Positions 44,011 to 51,834 of a DNA stretch of 51,834 bases are shown here, piece after piece (positions within the stretch are counted from its first letter, which is position 1; each line of letters starts with the position of its first letter). Position numbers and translations under genes: made by a program. This DNA comes from Bacteroidales bacterium (lineage in GTDB: Bacteria; Bacteroidota; Bacteroidia; Bacteroidales; JAIPAH01). The stretch is taken from positions 1-51,834 of the forward strand of contig JAIPBX010000010.1 of the NCBI GenBank assembly GCA_021738485.1. The letters are read 5' to 3'. Under the pieces are notes generated by a model. It worked only from the letters and a program-made list of their open reading frames with translations. It was not told the origin of the DNA and did no database searches.

Positions 44011-44398
44011 TAATAAAATGCTTGCAATGATTATTTAAAAAGATAAATCATTGAAGATAAATTTTTTACTGCAACAATTTAGATGGTATACAAATAAAAC
44101 TGATGATTTTCCGTAACAGGACCCCGGGAAGTTAGTTAATGACTGAAAATCAGGAAAAAAGAAAAAATAGCAGAATAGCGGAGAAACCCTGGTCCCCTTA
44201 TTAATAAAAACTTAAAGCATGCTACTTCGCTCTTTATTTCCAGACTATTAGGCAATTATATTCCTGAGGCAAAGCCGGGCCGGGTCAAAAATTTATACAG
44301 GTATCTATTCGCATAACAGATTAAATCTTTATTTTTGAAGTCAATAAATTAAAAAATGTTAATTTTCTATAACCAACTTACAATTAAATAATTGACCT
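44011..44398. other. Rest of the divergent spacer before the second TonB receptor gene
   Basis: No gene and no member of the repeat families. The sequence is AT-rich. The only clear signal is TATTTTTG at 44330-44337 (plus), which matches the -7 box and lies about 60 bp before the ATG at 44399; no good -33 is visible. Confidence 0.45.
44330..44337 (+). promoter_or_regulatory. Predicted -7 box for the TonB receptor/lipoprotein pair
   Basis: TATTTTTG matches TAnnTTTG exactly; the start codon follows about 60 bp later. The -33 element is not convincing. Confidence 0.4.
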
Positions 44399-47197
44399 AT
44401 GAGAAAATTTAGTATGGCGGCAATACTGCTTATGGTTTTTACACTGGCAGGCCTAAGCACGGTTGCGCAAACCATCAGCGGGAAGATCATTGATGCTGAA
44501 ACCGACGAACCTTTGATCGGTGCTACTATCAGGATAGAGGGCACTTCCCAGGGTACGGCGACGGATTTGGACGGAGGATTTTCTTTTGAAGCTCCTACCG
44601 GCGAACACACACTAATCGTTTCTTTTGTGGGGTATATCAAAAAAGAAATCCCAGTCGAAGTACAACAAGGAAGTAACAATTTGGGGATTATCAAAATGCA
44701 ATCCGACGCTATTGGATTGCAAGAGATTAAAGTGGTCGCAAACTATGCTAAAGACCGGCAAACGCCGGTATCCATATCCACTATAGAACCTCAAGACATT
44801 GAGGCGAAAATAAGTTCCAAGCAATTTCCTGAATTGCTAAACTCCACACCAAGTGTTTACGCTACAAAAGGAAGCGGTGGATACGGAGATGGCCGCATTA
44901 ATATAAGAGGTTTTGATTCTGATAATATCGGGGTATTAATTAACGGTGTACCTGTAAATGATATGGAAAATGGCCAGGTATATTGGTCAAACTGGGCCGG
45001 ACTTTCCGATGTTACGCGTACAATGCAGGTCCAAAGGGGATTAGGTGCTTCCAACCTGGCTATCTCTTCAGTAGGAGGTACAATTAATATTATCACAAAA
45101 TCCACGGACGCCAAGAAAGGCGGTTCAGTCTATGTAGCTACCGGGAATGACGGTTATGCAAAACGTAGTTTTACGGTATCTACAGGGCTGATGGATAATA
45201 ACTGGGCTGTCACCCTTAGTGGTGCAAAAACTACCGGGGAAGGATATGTAACCGCCACCAATTTCGAAGCGTATTCGTACTTTTTAAATGTTTCGAAAAA
45301 AATCAGCGACAGGCATATGCTATCATTGACGGCGTTTGGCGCACCGCAATGGCACAATCAGCGTGGCTCCTATCACATGGTTGATGATTATTACAATGAA
45401 AAGGGTGAATTTATAAAATATGAAAACGACTTTCGTGATAGCAAACAAGGCCCTAGATTAAATACGCATTACGGAATCCGAAACGGTGAGATATATAACT
45501 CCGGGTATGCTTACAATGAATACCATAAGCCCCAAATCTCCCTTAACCACAACTGGCAGATAGATAATGACACCAGGTTATCGACCGCGTTATATGCTTC
45601 CTTCAGTAACGGAGGAGGGCGCCGTGTGAGTGGTCGCGATAACAAAAGCCGCTGGCTCGAATTCGATTTCCCTACCGGGGAACCATATGAAGAAACCAAA
45701 TTAACTGCAGAGGGATTGCTTGATTACAACGCAGTCATTGAAGAAAATAAAGATTCGGAGAACGGGTCAGAGGTAGTCATGTCCATGGCCAATAATTACC
45801 ACGATTGGTACGGAATTCTATCATCGTTTAACACAGAGATCAATGACTTCAAAATCACGGCCGGAATAGATGGAAGGTACTACAAAGGGTATCACTTCAC
45901 AGAGATTACAGATTTGCTTGGTGGAGGCTACTTCAAAGACAATTCAAAGGTAAGTCGTGCCGCGGAACAACCTTTGTACGAAGGAGATAAAATCAATTAC
46001 TATAACACAGGAGAAGTGTTATGGGAAGGATTATTCGCACAGGCAGAATACCTCCAGGGAGCCTGGTCGGCTTTTGTCACAGCATCCATATCAAACACTT
46101 CATACCGAAGAGTGGATTATTTCAATTATTTTAGTGACGATGTCATGCAAGAAGCTTATGATGTATATAGCTTAACAGAGGATGACACCACCTATTCAGA
46201 GGAATATAACACATGGCAATCATTGGAGCAAGAAAAACTGGATGAGCTGGATCAATCCGAACTCACCAATGATCAAATGAAGGAGTTGTACCAAAACAAT
46301 GAAGCGAAGTTCAGCGAAATGGACCATACCTACCAAACCACCGATTGGCAGAACTTTTTTGCATATAGTCTTAAAGGAGGAGTCAACTATAATTTTACCG
46401 AACGGATCAATGCATTTGTTAACGGAGGTTATTTTACACGGGCTCCTTTTTTCAGGTACGTTTTCCTAAACTACCAAAACGACATCAACGAAGGAGTGAA
46501 GCATGAAAAAGCAACTTCGGCTGAAATAGGGGGGTCTTACAAGTCTAAGTCGGTCAAAATCGATATAACCTTATACCATACACAATGGATAGACAAAGCC
46601 GTTACGCGTACTGTGGGTAATAACCTAACAGCGAACCTCACGGGACTAAATGCTGCACATAGCGGTATTGAGTTCGAAGGGCGTTTCAAGCCTACTAAGA
46701 ATCTTGATATCAATGCAATGGCTTCATTCGGTGACTGGAAATGGGCAGACAACTTGCAGGCTGCTATCTTTGATGATGAACAAAATCTTGTGGATTCGGC
46801 TTTTGTATACGCCAAGGATATTAGAGTAGGCAACACGGCACAAACACGCTATTCGCTAAGTGCCTCTTATGACCCATTTGATAATTTCTCTGTCGGGGCT
46901 ACTTACAACCATTACGCGGATTTATATGCCGATTTTGATGTGGAAAACCGAACTTCTAAAGCATCAGAAGGAGTTAATCCCTGGAAGATGCCTGATTATG
47001 GAGTGTTAGATATCCGGCTTAGATACAATTTTACCCTGGGAGATTTTGATGCCACCCTTGTAGGTAATGTGGACAACCTCCTGGATACCAAATACATTTC
47101 AGATGCAATGAACGGGGTTAATAACGATATCAACACTTCCCCCGTTTATTATGGCTATGGCCGCACCTGGAGAGCATCATTAAAACTTAACTTTTAA
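44399..47197 (+). CDS. TonB-dependent receptor with carboxypeptidase-regulatory-like domain
   Basis: This 932-residue outer-membrane protein has a signal peptide ending VAQ (about residue 24). The CarboxypepD_reg-like domain (about 25-105) opens TISGKIIDAETDEPLIGATI. A plug (about 115-235) contains INIRGFDSDNIGVLINGVPVNDME and AISSVGGTINIITKS. The barrel ends in the aromatic WRASLKLNF. It is shorter than SusC proteins and lacks their family-specific plug sequence, so it is a general TonB receptor; relatives import siderophores, cobalamin, peptides or glycans. It has its own upstream -7 box. The gene is 19 bp before a lipoprotein gene, with which it probably forms a transporter pair. Confidence 0.93.
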   Translation: MRKFSMAAILLMVFTLAGLSTVAQTISGKIIDAETDEPLIGATIRIEGTSQGTATDLDGGFSFEAPTGEHTLIVSFVGYIKKEIPVEVQQGSNNLGIIKMQSDAIGLQEIKVVANYAKDRQTPVSISTIEPQDIEAKISSKQFPELLNSTPSVYATKGSGGYGDGRINIRGFDSDNIGVLINGVPVNDMENGQVYWSNWAGLSDVTRTMQVQRGLGASNLAISSVGGTINIITKSTDAKKGGSVYVATGNDGYAKRSFTVSTGLMDNNWAVTLSGAKTTGEGYVTATNFEAYSYFLNVSKKISDRHMLSLTAFGAPQWHNQRGSYHMVDDYYNEKGEFIKYENDFRDSKQGPRLNTHYGIRNGEIYNSGYAYNEYHKPQISLNHNWQIDNDTRLSTALYASFSNGGGRRVSGRDNKSRWLEFDFPTGEPYEETKLTAEGLLDYNAVIEENKDSENGSEVVMSMANNYHDWYGILSSFNTEINDFKITAGIDGRYYKGYHFTEITDLLGGGYFKDNSKVSRAAEQPLYEGDKINYYNTGEVLWEGLFAQAEYLQGAWSAFVTASISNTSYRRVDYFNYFSDDVMQEAYDVYSLTEDDTTYSEEYNTWQSLEQEKLDELDQSELTNDQMKELYQNNEAKFSEMDHTYQTTDWQNFFAYSLKGGVNYNFTERINAFVNGGYFTRAPFFRYVFLNYQNDINEGVKHEKATSAEIGGSYKSKSVKIDITLYHTQWIDKAVTRTVGNNLTANLTGLNAAHSGIEFEGRFKPTKNLDINAMASFGDWKWADNLQAAIFDDEQNLVDSAFVYAKDIRVGNTAQTRYSLSASYDPFDNFSVGATYNHYADLYADFDVENRTSKASEGVNPWKMPDYGVLDIRLRYNFTLGDFDATLVGNVDNLLDTKYISDAMNGVNNDINTSPVYYGYGRTWRASLKLNF

Positions 47198-47216
47198 CTG
47201 AAAAAAACATTGATTT

Positions 47217-49151
47217 ATGAAAGTCTTAAAATATTTGTTCCTAATAACAATTTTTATCGGCGTGGCTACATCATGTAATTATTATGATGATGCTTATGAT
47301 GATTTGGATGATGCCGATAATGTGCATGTCAACCAAGAGCCGCTGCAAATCACGCTATCGGAAGATGACTACGAAGCAATTTCTAATCTCGGCCAGAAAA
47401 ATGCCACAAATCTTACGGATTCGGCAAGAGCTGCTAAATTAATGGAAATGGGCTTTTTTACGGACAGTGTATCTGCCGCTGATCTTGTTCCTTTCATGCT
47501 TAAAGACCGGTTTCCGGAATATGGTCCAACATCAAGCGCAAAGGTAACCTTCAAGTATAATGGAGAAATGCCCGAAAACCTGAGTAAATACACCGAGGCA
47601 GCACAATACTCTGTGAGGGATAGCGATTATGATAGTCTTACTTTTGAACTAGGGGTAACGAACTACTTTTTCCCCGATCAACCAGCGAAGTGGTATATTC
47701 CTGATATTCTGGACTACAAAACAGATCTGCCCCGAGAAGGTCAATTAGCCATCGTAAGCTATGAGAAATCGGATGTCAACCCGAATATCGACACTACTAC
47801 CATCCAGGATCAAGCAATTTTTGAAGAGGATTTTGATGAGGAGAGTGACGGCCTCGGCCAGTTCACCGATTTCAATGCTGAAGGTGATACATCCTGGCAT
47901 TGGGGTAGCTATAGTGGCACTACCTATGCGAAAATTACAGGTTATGCCGGAGAACCCATGCCTAACGAAAACTGGCTTATTTCGCCGGAAATTGATTTGT
48001 CAGGTCACGAGGATATTACCCTGGAGTTCAGGCATGCCATTAATTATCTGAATGATCAGTATGATCAGGTATCCGTGCATATTACAACCGATCTGAATAC
48101 TTCAGATACAGCAGCTACGCAATGGACAGAATTGGAAGTTCCGAATATGACCTCAGGTGATTCCTGGGATTTTGTCAACTCCGGTGAAATCGATTTATCG
48201 GATTATGCCGGTGAAAAGGTTAATATAGCTTTCAAATATGTTTCTTCTTCAGATAATGCCGCCACATGGGAGGTTGATAACGTCACCGTTTCAGTTCCTG
48301 GAAGTATATCAGTTACAGGTGATGAGCCCTACGATGTTACCACCATTTATAAATATGATGGGGATAACTGGATTATTGACCAGGATTCTTACTATTTAAA
48401 TGAGAAGGATTATGATGCTATGGGTCTCCCAGGAGAATATGACAACTTTGAAGGAGAGCAGCCAAAAAATTATCTGCCTGAATTTATGGATTATAAGTAC
48501 CCTGTTGGCGATGAAAGTATTAGTAAAACGTTAGTTTACGAATACTTTACAGGAAGCGACGTGATTATGCTGGCATCCACATACACGATGAAAAACGGAT
48601 CGTGGACTGGTTCTTACAACTACATACAAGAAAAAACACAACAGTTTGTCGTAACCAATAGCCGCGGAAATTGGCTCTTTAATCCAAATGTAACCTTCAG
48701 AATGGTCAGCAAGGATTACCAAATCATAGTTGATGCAGTAGCAGAAGAATACGGCGATCAGTTTATCGATGATTACGGTACAGGTGAATACTACACGGGG
48801 GCAAATTCATATTATGAAAATTTCGACCTTAGAATAGACCAACGTGTTGAATATGACCCTGAAAACTTCGAAGGCCTCAGTACGGAAGAAGCCAAAGACA
48901 AAATCATACAACGGCTAACTATTGCTATGCAATTGCTTTTGGAAAACAAATATCCTGATGCTGTTCCCGAACAGAATGGTATTCCGGTACATTATTACGT
49001 CACCTTTGAATCCTATAATAATGACTTCAGCCGAAGCACCTGGAAAGCTGATATGCTGTGTACTTCAGCCGGTGATCCGCCACAGTTCGAACTGGTGGAT
49101 AACACCTTTATCCGCGATGGAGAAGAACTGGTCGTGCCATCAGGCAATTAA
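47217..49151 (+). CDS. Surface lipoprotein with a choice-of-anchor-J-like domain, partner of the TonB receptor
   Basis: This 644-residue lipoprotein has a lipobox VATSC (Cys20). An acidic, Asp/Tyr-rich linker leads to an N-terminal domain (about 40-190) with LSEDDYEAISNLG. A jelly-roll of the choice-of-anchor J / cleaved-adhesin type follows (about 205-360), with FEEDFDEESDGLGQF, NENWLISPEIDLSGHEDITLEF and YVSSSDNAATWEVDNVTV. The last part (about 370-640) contains a second, weaker copy of the N-terminal type of strand (YKYDGDNWIIDQDSYYLNEKDYDAMG). It is not a SusD. As the gene directly follows the TonB receptor gene and precedes a terminator, I infer a surface substrate-capture role, ligand unknown. 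Confidence 0.85.
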   Translation: MKVLKYLFLITIFIGVATSCNYYDDAYDDLDDADNVHVNQEPLQITLSEDDYEAISNLGQKNATNLTDSARAAKLMEMGFFTDSVSAADLVPFMLKDRFPEYGPTSSAKVTFKYNGEMPENLSKYTEAAQYSVRDSDYDSLTFELGVTNYFFPDQPAKWYIPDILDYKTDLPREGQLAIVSYEKSDVNPNIDTTTIQDQAIFEEDFDEESDGLGQFTDFNAEGDTSWHWGSYSGTTYAKITGYAGEPMPNENWLISPEIDLSGHEDITLEFRHAINYLNDQYDQVSVHITTDLNTSDTAATQWTELEVPNMTSGDSWDFVNSGEIDLSDYAGEKVNIAFKYVSSSDNAATWEVDNVTVSVPGSISVTGDEPYDVTTIYKYDGDNWIIDQDSYYLNEKDYDAMGLPGEYDNFEGEQPKNYLPEFMDYKYPVGDESISKTLVYEYFTGSDVIMLASTYTMKNGSWTGSYNYIQEKTQQFVVTNSRGNWLFNPNVTFRMVSKDYQIIVDAVAEEYGDQFIDDYGTGEYYTGANSYYENFDLRIDQRVEYDPENFEGLSTEEAKDKIIQRLTIAMQLLLENKYPDAVPEQNGIPVHYYVTFESYNNDFSRSTWKADMLCTSAGDPPQFELVDNTFIRDGEELVVPSGN

Positions 49152-49175
49152 CCGTTTACCATCTCCAAAGACTTC

Positions 49176-49207
49176 AAAAAGGGCCGGAACCAATCCGGCC
49201 CTTTTTT
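49176..49207 (+). terminator. Rho-independent terminator after the TonB receptor/lipoprotein pair
   Basis: The arms AAAAAGGGCCGGA and TCCGGCCCTTTTTT have a 5-nt loop and end in six T. It lies 25 bp past the lipoprotein stop. Confidence 0.92.
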
Positions 49208-49229
49208 GTTATCTTTATAAAAAAAGGAG

Positions 49230-50270
49230 ATGTTGAATAGCAAACACATTATTAAGAGCTGGACTTTTTTTATGGTGATCGGCGGCTTACTTCTGTCGTG
49301 TTCAGCTCCCCGCAATCAAGATGCCAGTCCTGACTATTTTGCCTATAAGAAAACTATCCGCAAGGAATTTTCCGCGATAAACAAAAACATCTTCCAGGTA
49401 TATTCGGCTACCGATTACAAAACCTTCACCTTCCCCTCCGATTCGCAGATACGAAAAAAGGAGCTGGGAGTCCTTGATAAGTCAAAATATTCCACCCACA
49501 CAAATACCCAATCTACAAGGGGCACAGCCATACTCATACACGGTGACGATAAACAACACCTATTTCTCACCTCCTATCATGTTTTCAATTACCCGGATAC
49601 AGTCATTGATTATTACTACCGTGATGATGGAATCCGAACGCCCTTTATCGCCCAACTCTCCATCAAAACCAGGCAAAGACAGATCATAAAAAAACACGGA
49701 GAATCGATGGCTGTTGAGAATGTAGCCCATAATAAAAAAAACGATATCGCTTTCCTTACCGGAAAGCCAGAAACGAGCGTTGCAAACCGGATACAAAAGA
49801 CACATGTTAATATAGCGTCGGAAAAAGACCTACGCACCGGTACCGAAGTATTCGTCACCGGCTTCCCTTCCGGTTACTTCATGGTTACACGGGGCTTAAT
49901 AAGCCAGCTATTGACGAACAAAATGGATAAAGTTTTGATTGATGCGCCTTTTAACAAAGGCTACAGTGGATCTCCATTTTTTGTCCTTTCACCCGGTTGC
50001 GAATGTTTCAGCCTTGCAGGTATCATCACTTCAGCAGCAGTAGAGAAAAAAAATATTCTCGTGCCTGAGTTTCAGCGATACGAAAAATCCTACGACCCCA
50101 AAAGCATTTATACCGATCCCTCCTATGTCAACGAGGATAAACGAATAAAATACGGGGTTACTTTCGGCACGGGCATTAAAACCATCAAAAAATTCTACAC
50201 CAATCATAGCGAAGAGTTCAAAGAAAACGGTATCTCCCTGGACTATCTCTTTGACGTGAAAGAGCCGTAG
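49230..50270 (+). CDS. Trypsin-like serine protease, lipoprotein
   Basis: This 346-residue protein has a lipobox LLLSC (about Cys25). The remainder is a chymotrypsin-fold protease domain of the bacterial trypsin-like_2 type with all three catalytic residues: His117 in LTSYHVF, Asp172 in KKNDIAFL and Ser246 in GYSGSPFF (the GxSGxP elbow). RTGTEVFVTGFPSGYFMVTRG between Asp and Ser is typical of HtrA/S1-like proteases. No PDZ domain follows. It would act in the periplasm or at the outer membrane. The gene begins 22 bp after the terminator of the preceding operon and stands alone. Confidence 0.87.
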   Translation: MLNSKHIIKSWTFFMVIGGLLLSCSAPRNQDASPDYFAYKKTIRKEFSAINKNIFQVYSATDYKTFTFPSDSQIRKKELGVLDKSKYSTHTNTQSTRGTAILIHGDDKQHLFLTSYHVFNYPDTVIDYYYRDDGIRTPFIAQLSIKTRQRQIIKKHGESMAVENVAHNKKNDIAFLTGKPETSVANRIQKTHVNIASEKDLRTGTEVFVTGFPSGYFMVTRGLISQLLTNKMDKVLIDAPFNKGYSGSPFFVLSPGCECFSLAGIITSAAVEKKNILVPEFQRYEKSYDPKSIYTDPSYVNEDKRIKYGVTFGTGIKTIKKFYTNHSEEFKENGISLDYLFDVKEP

Positions 50271-50612
50271 GAGGTTTTGCCCGAAAAAAAAATACACGGC
50301 TAATAAGGGCGATACTAACGAATTGCATTTATAATTTGAATAGTAAACTGCTGAATTTCAATAAGCTTTTATCAAAAACTTGAGACTTTGTGTATCTTTG
50401 TGTCTTAGTGCCTTTGTGGCGGTAATTCCAGAAGGCCAGTAAGACACGACGCCATAAAGATTCACTAAGAAATGCGAAACTTTAGTTATCATTATTGGGA
50501 TTTTTAATACTAATAATAAAGCCCTTAGGCAGAGCTCCTATTTTTAAATTGATGATATCCTGACCTTATAAACCTTTTATTAATTTTGAAACCAATCAAT
50601 TAAAGAATTTCA
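50271..50612. other. Spacer with a CTTCGTG-type repeat; upstream of the mtaB pseudogene
   Basis: The dispersed repeat copy 4 lies at about 50376-50480, followed by a GCGAAACTTTAGT motif (50474-50486). An exact TAnnTTTG box, TAATTTTG, lies at 50581-50588, about 25 bp before the ATG at 50613; it may be the old mtaB promoter. No gene. Confidence 0.5.
50376..50480. repeat. Dispersed CTTCGTG-type imperfect palindrome, copy 4
   Basis: It contains TATCTTTGTGTCTTAGTGCC and TTTGTGGCGG, then CGCCATAAAGATTCACTAAG, which is close to the reverse complement of the left half. The flank about 30 bp before it, TGAATTTCAATAAGCTTTTA, resembles 433-452. Confidence 0.7.
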
Positions 50613-51527
50613 ATGGCAATGAAGGTGGCTATACATACACGGGGATGCCCGATGAACTTCGCCGAAACCTCCACTCTGGCCGGAGAGTTTCAGGAACAGG
50701 GCTACGAACAGGTGAACTTCAATGAAAAGGCGGACGTTTACGTGATTAACACCTGTACGGTAGCCGGCAATGCAGATAAACACAGGAAAAGGGAAGGCCG
50801 GAAATCCACACTTCCAACCCGAATGAGCTGGTAGAATACCATCCCTCCTATTCCCTGGGGGATCGTACCCGCTCGTTTCTCAAGGTGCAGGACGGTTGCG
50901 ACTACGCATGTAGTTATTGCACCATCCCTATGGCGCGCGGAAAAAGCCTGAATCAAAGTATAGAAAACCTGGTGGAGGAAGCCCGCACCATTGCAAAATC
51001 CGGGGTGAAAGAAATCATTCTCTCAGGTGTAAATATCGGGGATTTTGGAAAATGAAACGGAGCAACATTTCCGGATTTAATCAAACAACACATTCCCGGT
51101 GCTTTTGTCGGAGTAGATGTGATTACAGGCTTCCCGGGGGAAGATGAAGAAAAGTTCATGGATACCTATGAATCTCTTCAAAACCTGGATGCCAGCTTCT
51201 ACCATGCTTTCCCTTTTTCCAGAAGACTTCATACCACCGCCGCCCGAATGGATGGCCAGGTGCCGGTTCAGGAAATAAAACAAAGAAGCCGGCAATTACG
51301 AATGCTGGCCGAAAAGAAAAGCATGATGTTCTATAGGCAACACCTGGGCGAAGTAAGAAAAGTGCTCTTTGAAAATCACAATCAAAATGGAAAAATATTC
51401 GAGTATAACGATAACTATATAAAAATAGAAAAGGATTACCGTCCCGACCCGGTCGGGAAAAATAAAAAAGGTGGCTCTACGCCGAATCAACCATCAAGGC
51501 CATGTAGAGAGAGAAATCCCGGGATGA
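50613..51527 (+). pseudogene. mtaB: Decayed mtaB (tRNA t6A37 methylthiotransferase)
   Basis: Three pieces of a MiaB/MtaB-type radical-SAM methylthiotransferase can be read. The first (50613 to about 50790) is the N-terminal UPF0004 part with TRGCPMNFAETSTLAGEF and NTCTV. The second (about 50801-51052, other frame) has RTRSFLKVQDGCDYACSYCT, including the CxxxCxxC cluster, and ends GDFGK then TGA. The third continues in the same frame past the TGA with VGVDVITGFPGEDEEKF. The C-terminus PVGKIKKVALRRINHQGHVE is recovered only by shifting frame in an A-run near 51460 and ends TGA at 51525. Comparing with family order, about 60-70 codons are missing at 50.79 kb and about 100 codons near 51.07 kb (the HxHxPLQSGS part). 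The original enzyme would add a methylthio group to t6A37 in tRNA; this copy cannot work. Confidence 0.88.
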
Positions 51528-51772
51528 TTTTCCAAAAAAAACCAGAGCAGCAGTATAAAATTGAAAGTGAGCTTCGTAATGCCAAGATTCTGTCAGGTAA
51601 AATGGGGGAGTTAACCGCTTCTAAATTTGTGCCACCCTACCGAATTAAGTTTTACCAGGCGTACCAGGGCATCTTATTCCACTATATGGTCGGCATATCC
51701 ACCCTTACTTTTTTCAATAACAAAACTCCGGAATAATTCGTTAAATTTGTACTACGTTAAAATTTATAAGTC
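51528..51772. other. Spacer between the mtaB remnant and the last gene
   Basis: An open frame continues here from the pseudogene in the wrong frame; its protein resembles nothing known and I regard it as chance. TAAATTTG at 51742-51749 matches the -7 box and lies 23 bp before the next ATG. Confidence 0.4.
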
Positions 51773-51834
51773 ATGGATACAAATAAATTAAAAGAAGACC
51801 TTCACAATTATATTGATCGTGCAGATGAGACTTT
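51773..51834 (+). CDS. Start of an unknown gene, cut by the window end
   Basis: An ATG at 51773 opens MDTNKLKEDLHNYIDRADET, 20 codons to the window edge. An exact -7 promoter box (51742-51749) lies upstream. This opening (a helix with LxxYIDxAD) resembles small Bacteroidota proteins that precede toxin genes (addiction-module-component-like), but 20 residues are too few for a family call. Confidence 0.5.
   Translation, partial: MDTNKLKEDLHNYIDRADET

Noticed and set aside
51470-51736. Open frame at the end of the mtaB remnant as a gene extension
   Set aside because: The family-like C-terminus (KIKKVALRRINHQGHVE) is in another frame and stops at 51527; the rest matches nothing and is probably chance.
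1-51834. tRNA, rRNA or riboswitch genes
   Set aside because: Spacer regions were read for cloverleaf-like arms, CCA ends and conserved riboswitch cores; only the repeat palindromes and terminators were found. A covariance-model scan could still find something I missed.

Overview
The window looks like a chromosomal piece of a Bacteroidota (order Bacteroidales/Marinilabiliales-like) bacterium. It carries a SusC/SusD pair, type IX secretion (T9SS) C-terminal sorting domains, a GLPGLI protein beside a TonB receptor, a BcrAD/BadFG-DUF2229 giant protein, and -7 promoter boxes of the form TAnnTTTG. The genus cannot be fixed from sequence alone. There are no rRNA or tRNA genes and no CRISPR array that I can see.

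Layout. 1-229 is the start of a patatin-like phospholipase (minus, cut by the window edge). 652-4989 is a 1445-residue acyl-CoA dehydratase activase-like protein. 5554-7812 is a damaged TonB receptor plus a GLPGLI protein. 7813-9498 is 1.7 kb of gene-free repeat DNA with a 281-bp direct duplication, a perfect 19-bp-arm hairpin and a nested dyad. 9499-11904 is a penicillin-acylase-family Ntn hydrolase. 11953-13449 holds a propeller lipoprotein and a Dabb protein, and 13946-16895 holds FtcD and HutI (end of histidine degradation). 17109-19247 is a C10 (streptopain-type) protease with CUB domains and a T9SS tail. 19405-19821 is a solitary IS1595-type zinc-ribbon protein. 19992-20935 is a thioredoxin pair (one lipoprotein, one cytosolic). 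21050-24844 holds WbqC, a PgpH-like HD phosphohydrolase and an NlpC/P60 peptidase.

The most coherent system is a minus-strand polysaccharide utilisation locus, about 25.9-43.9 kb. In order of transcription it is: lipoprotein/T9SS protein, GntR regulator, SusC, SusD, ROK sugar kinase, class I phosphomannose isomerase, FucP-type MFS transporter, beta-propeller protein, Ser-type sulfatase, GH92 alpha-mannosidase fused to an SGNH esterase, and a second beta-propeller protein. Read together this is a mannoside route: the GH92 enzyme releases mannose outside the cytoplasm, the MFS protein imports it, the ROK kinase phosphorylates it and PMI makes fructose-6-phosphate. The sulfatase and SGNH domain suggest a decorated (sulfated, acylated) substrate. 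Two similar 14-bp sites in front of the SusC gene and the first gene are candidate GntR operators.

44399-50270 (plus) holds a second TonB receptor with a lipoprotein partner, then a trypsin-like lipoprotein protease. The right end is a heavily decayed MtaB (tRNA methylthiotransferase) pseudogene and the first 20 codons of an unknown gene.

The spaces between genes are unusually rich in dispersed imperfect palindromes of at least two families. Gene decay is visible at four or more loci (TonB receptor, photolyase fragment, MtaB, and a small reading frame within a repeat), mostly through internal deletions.
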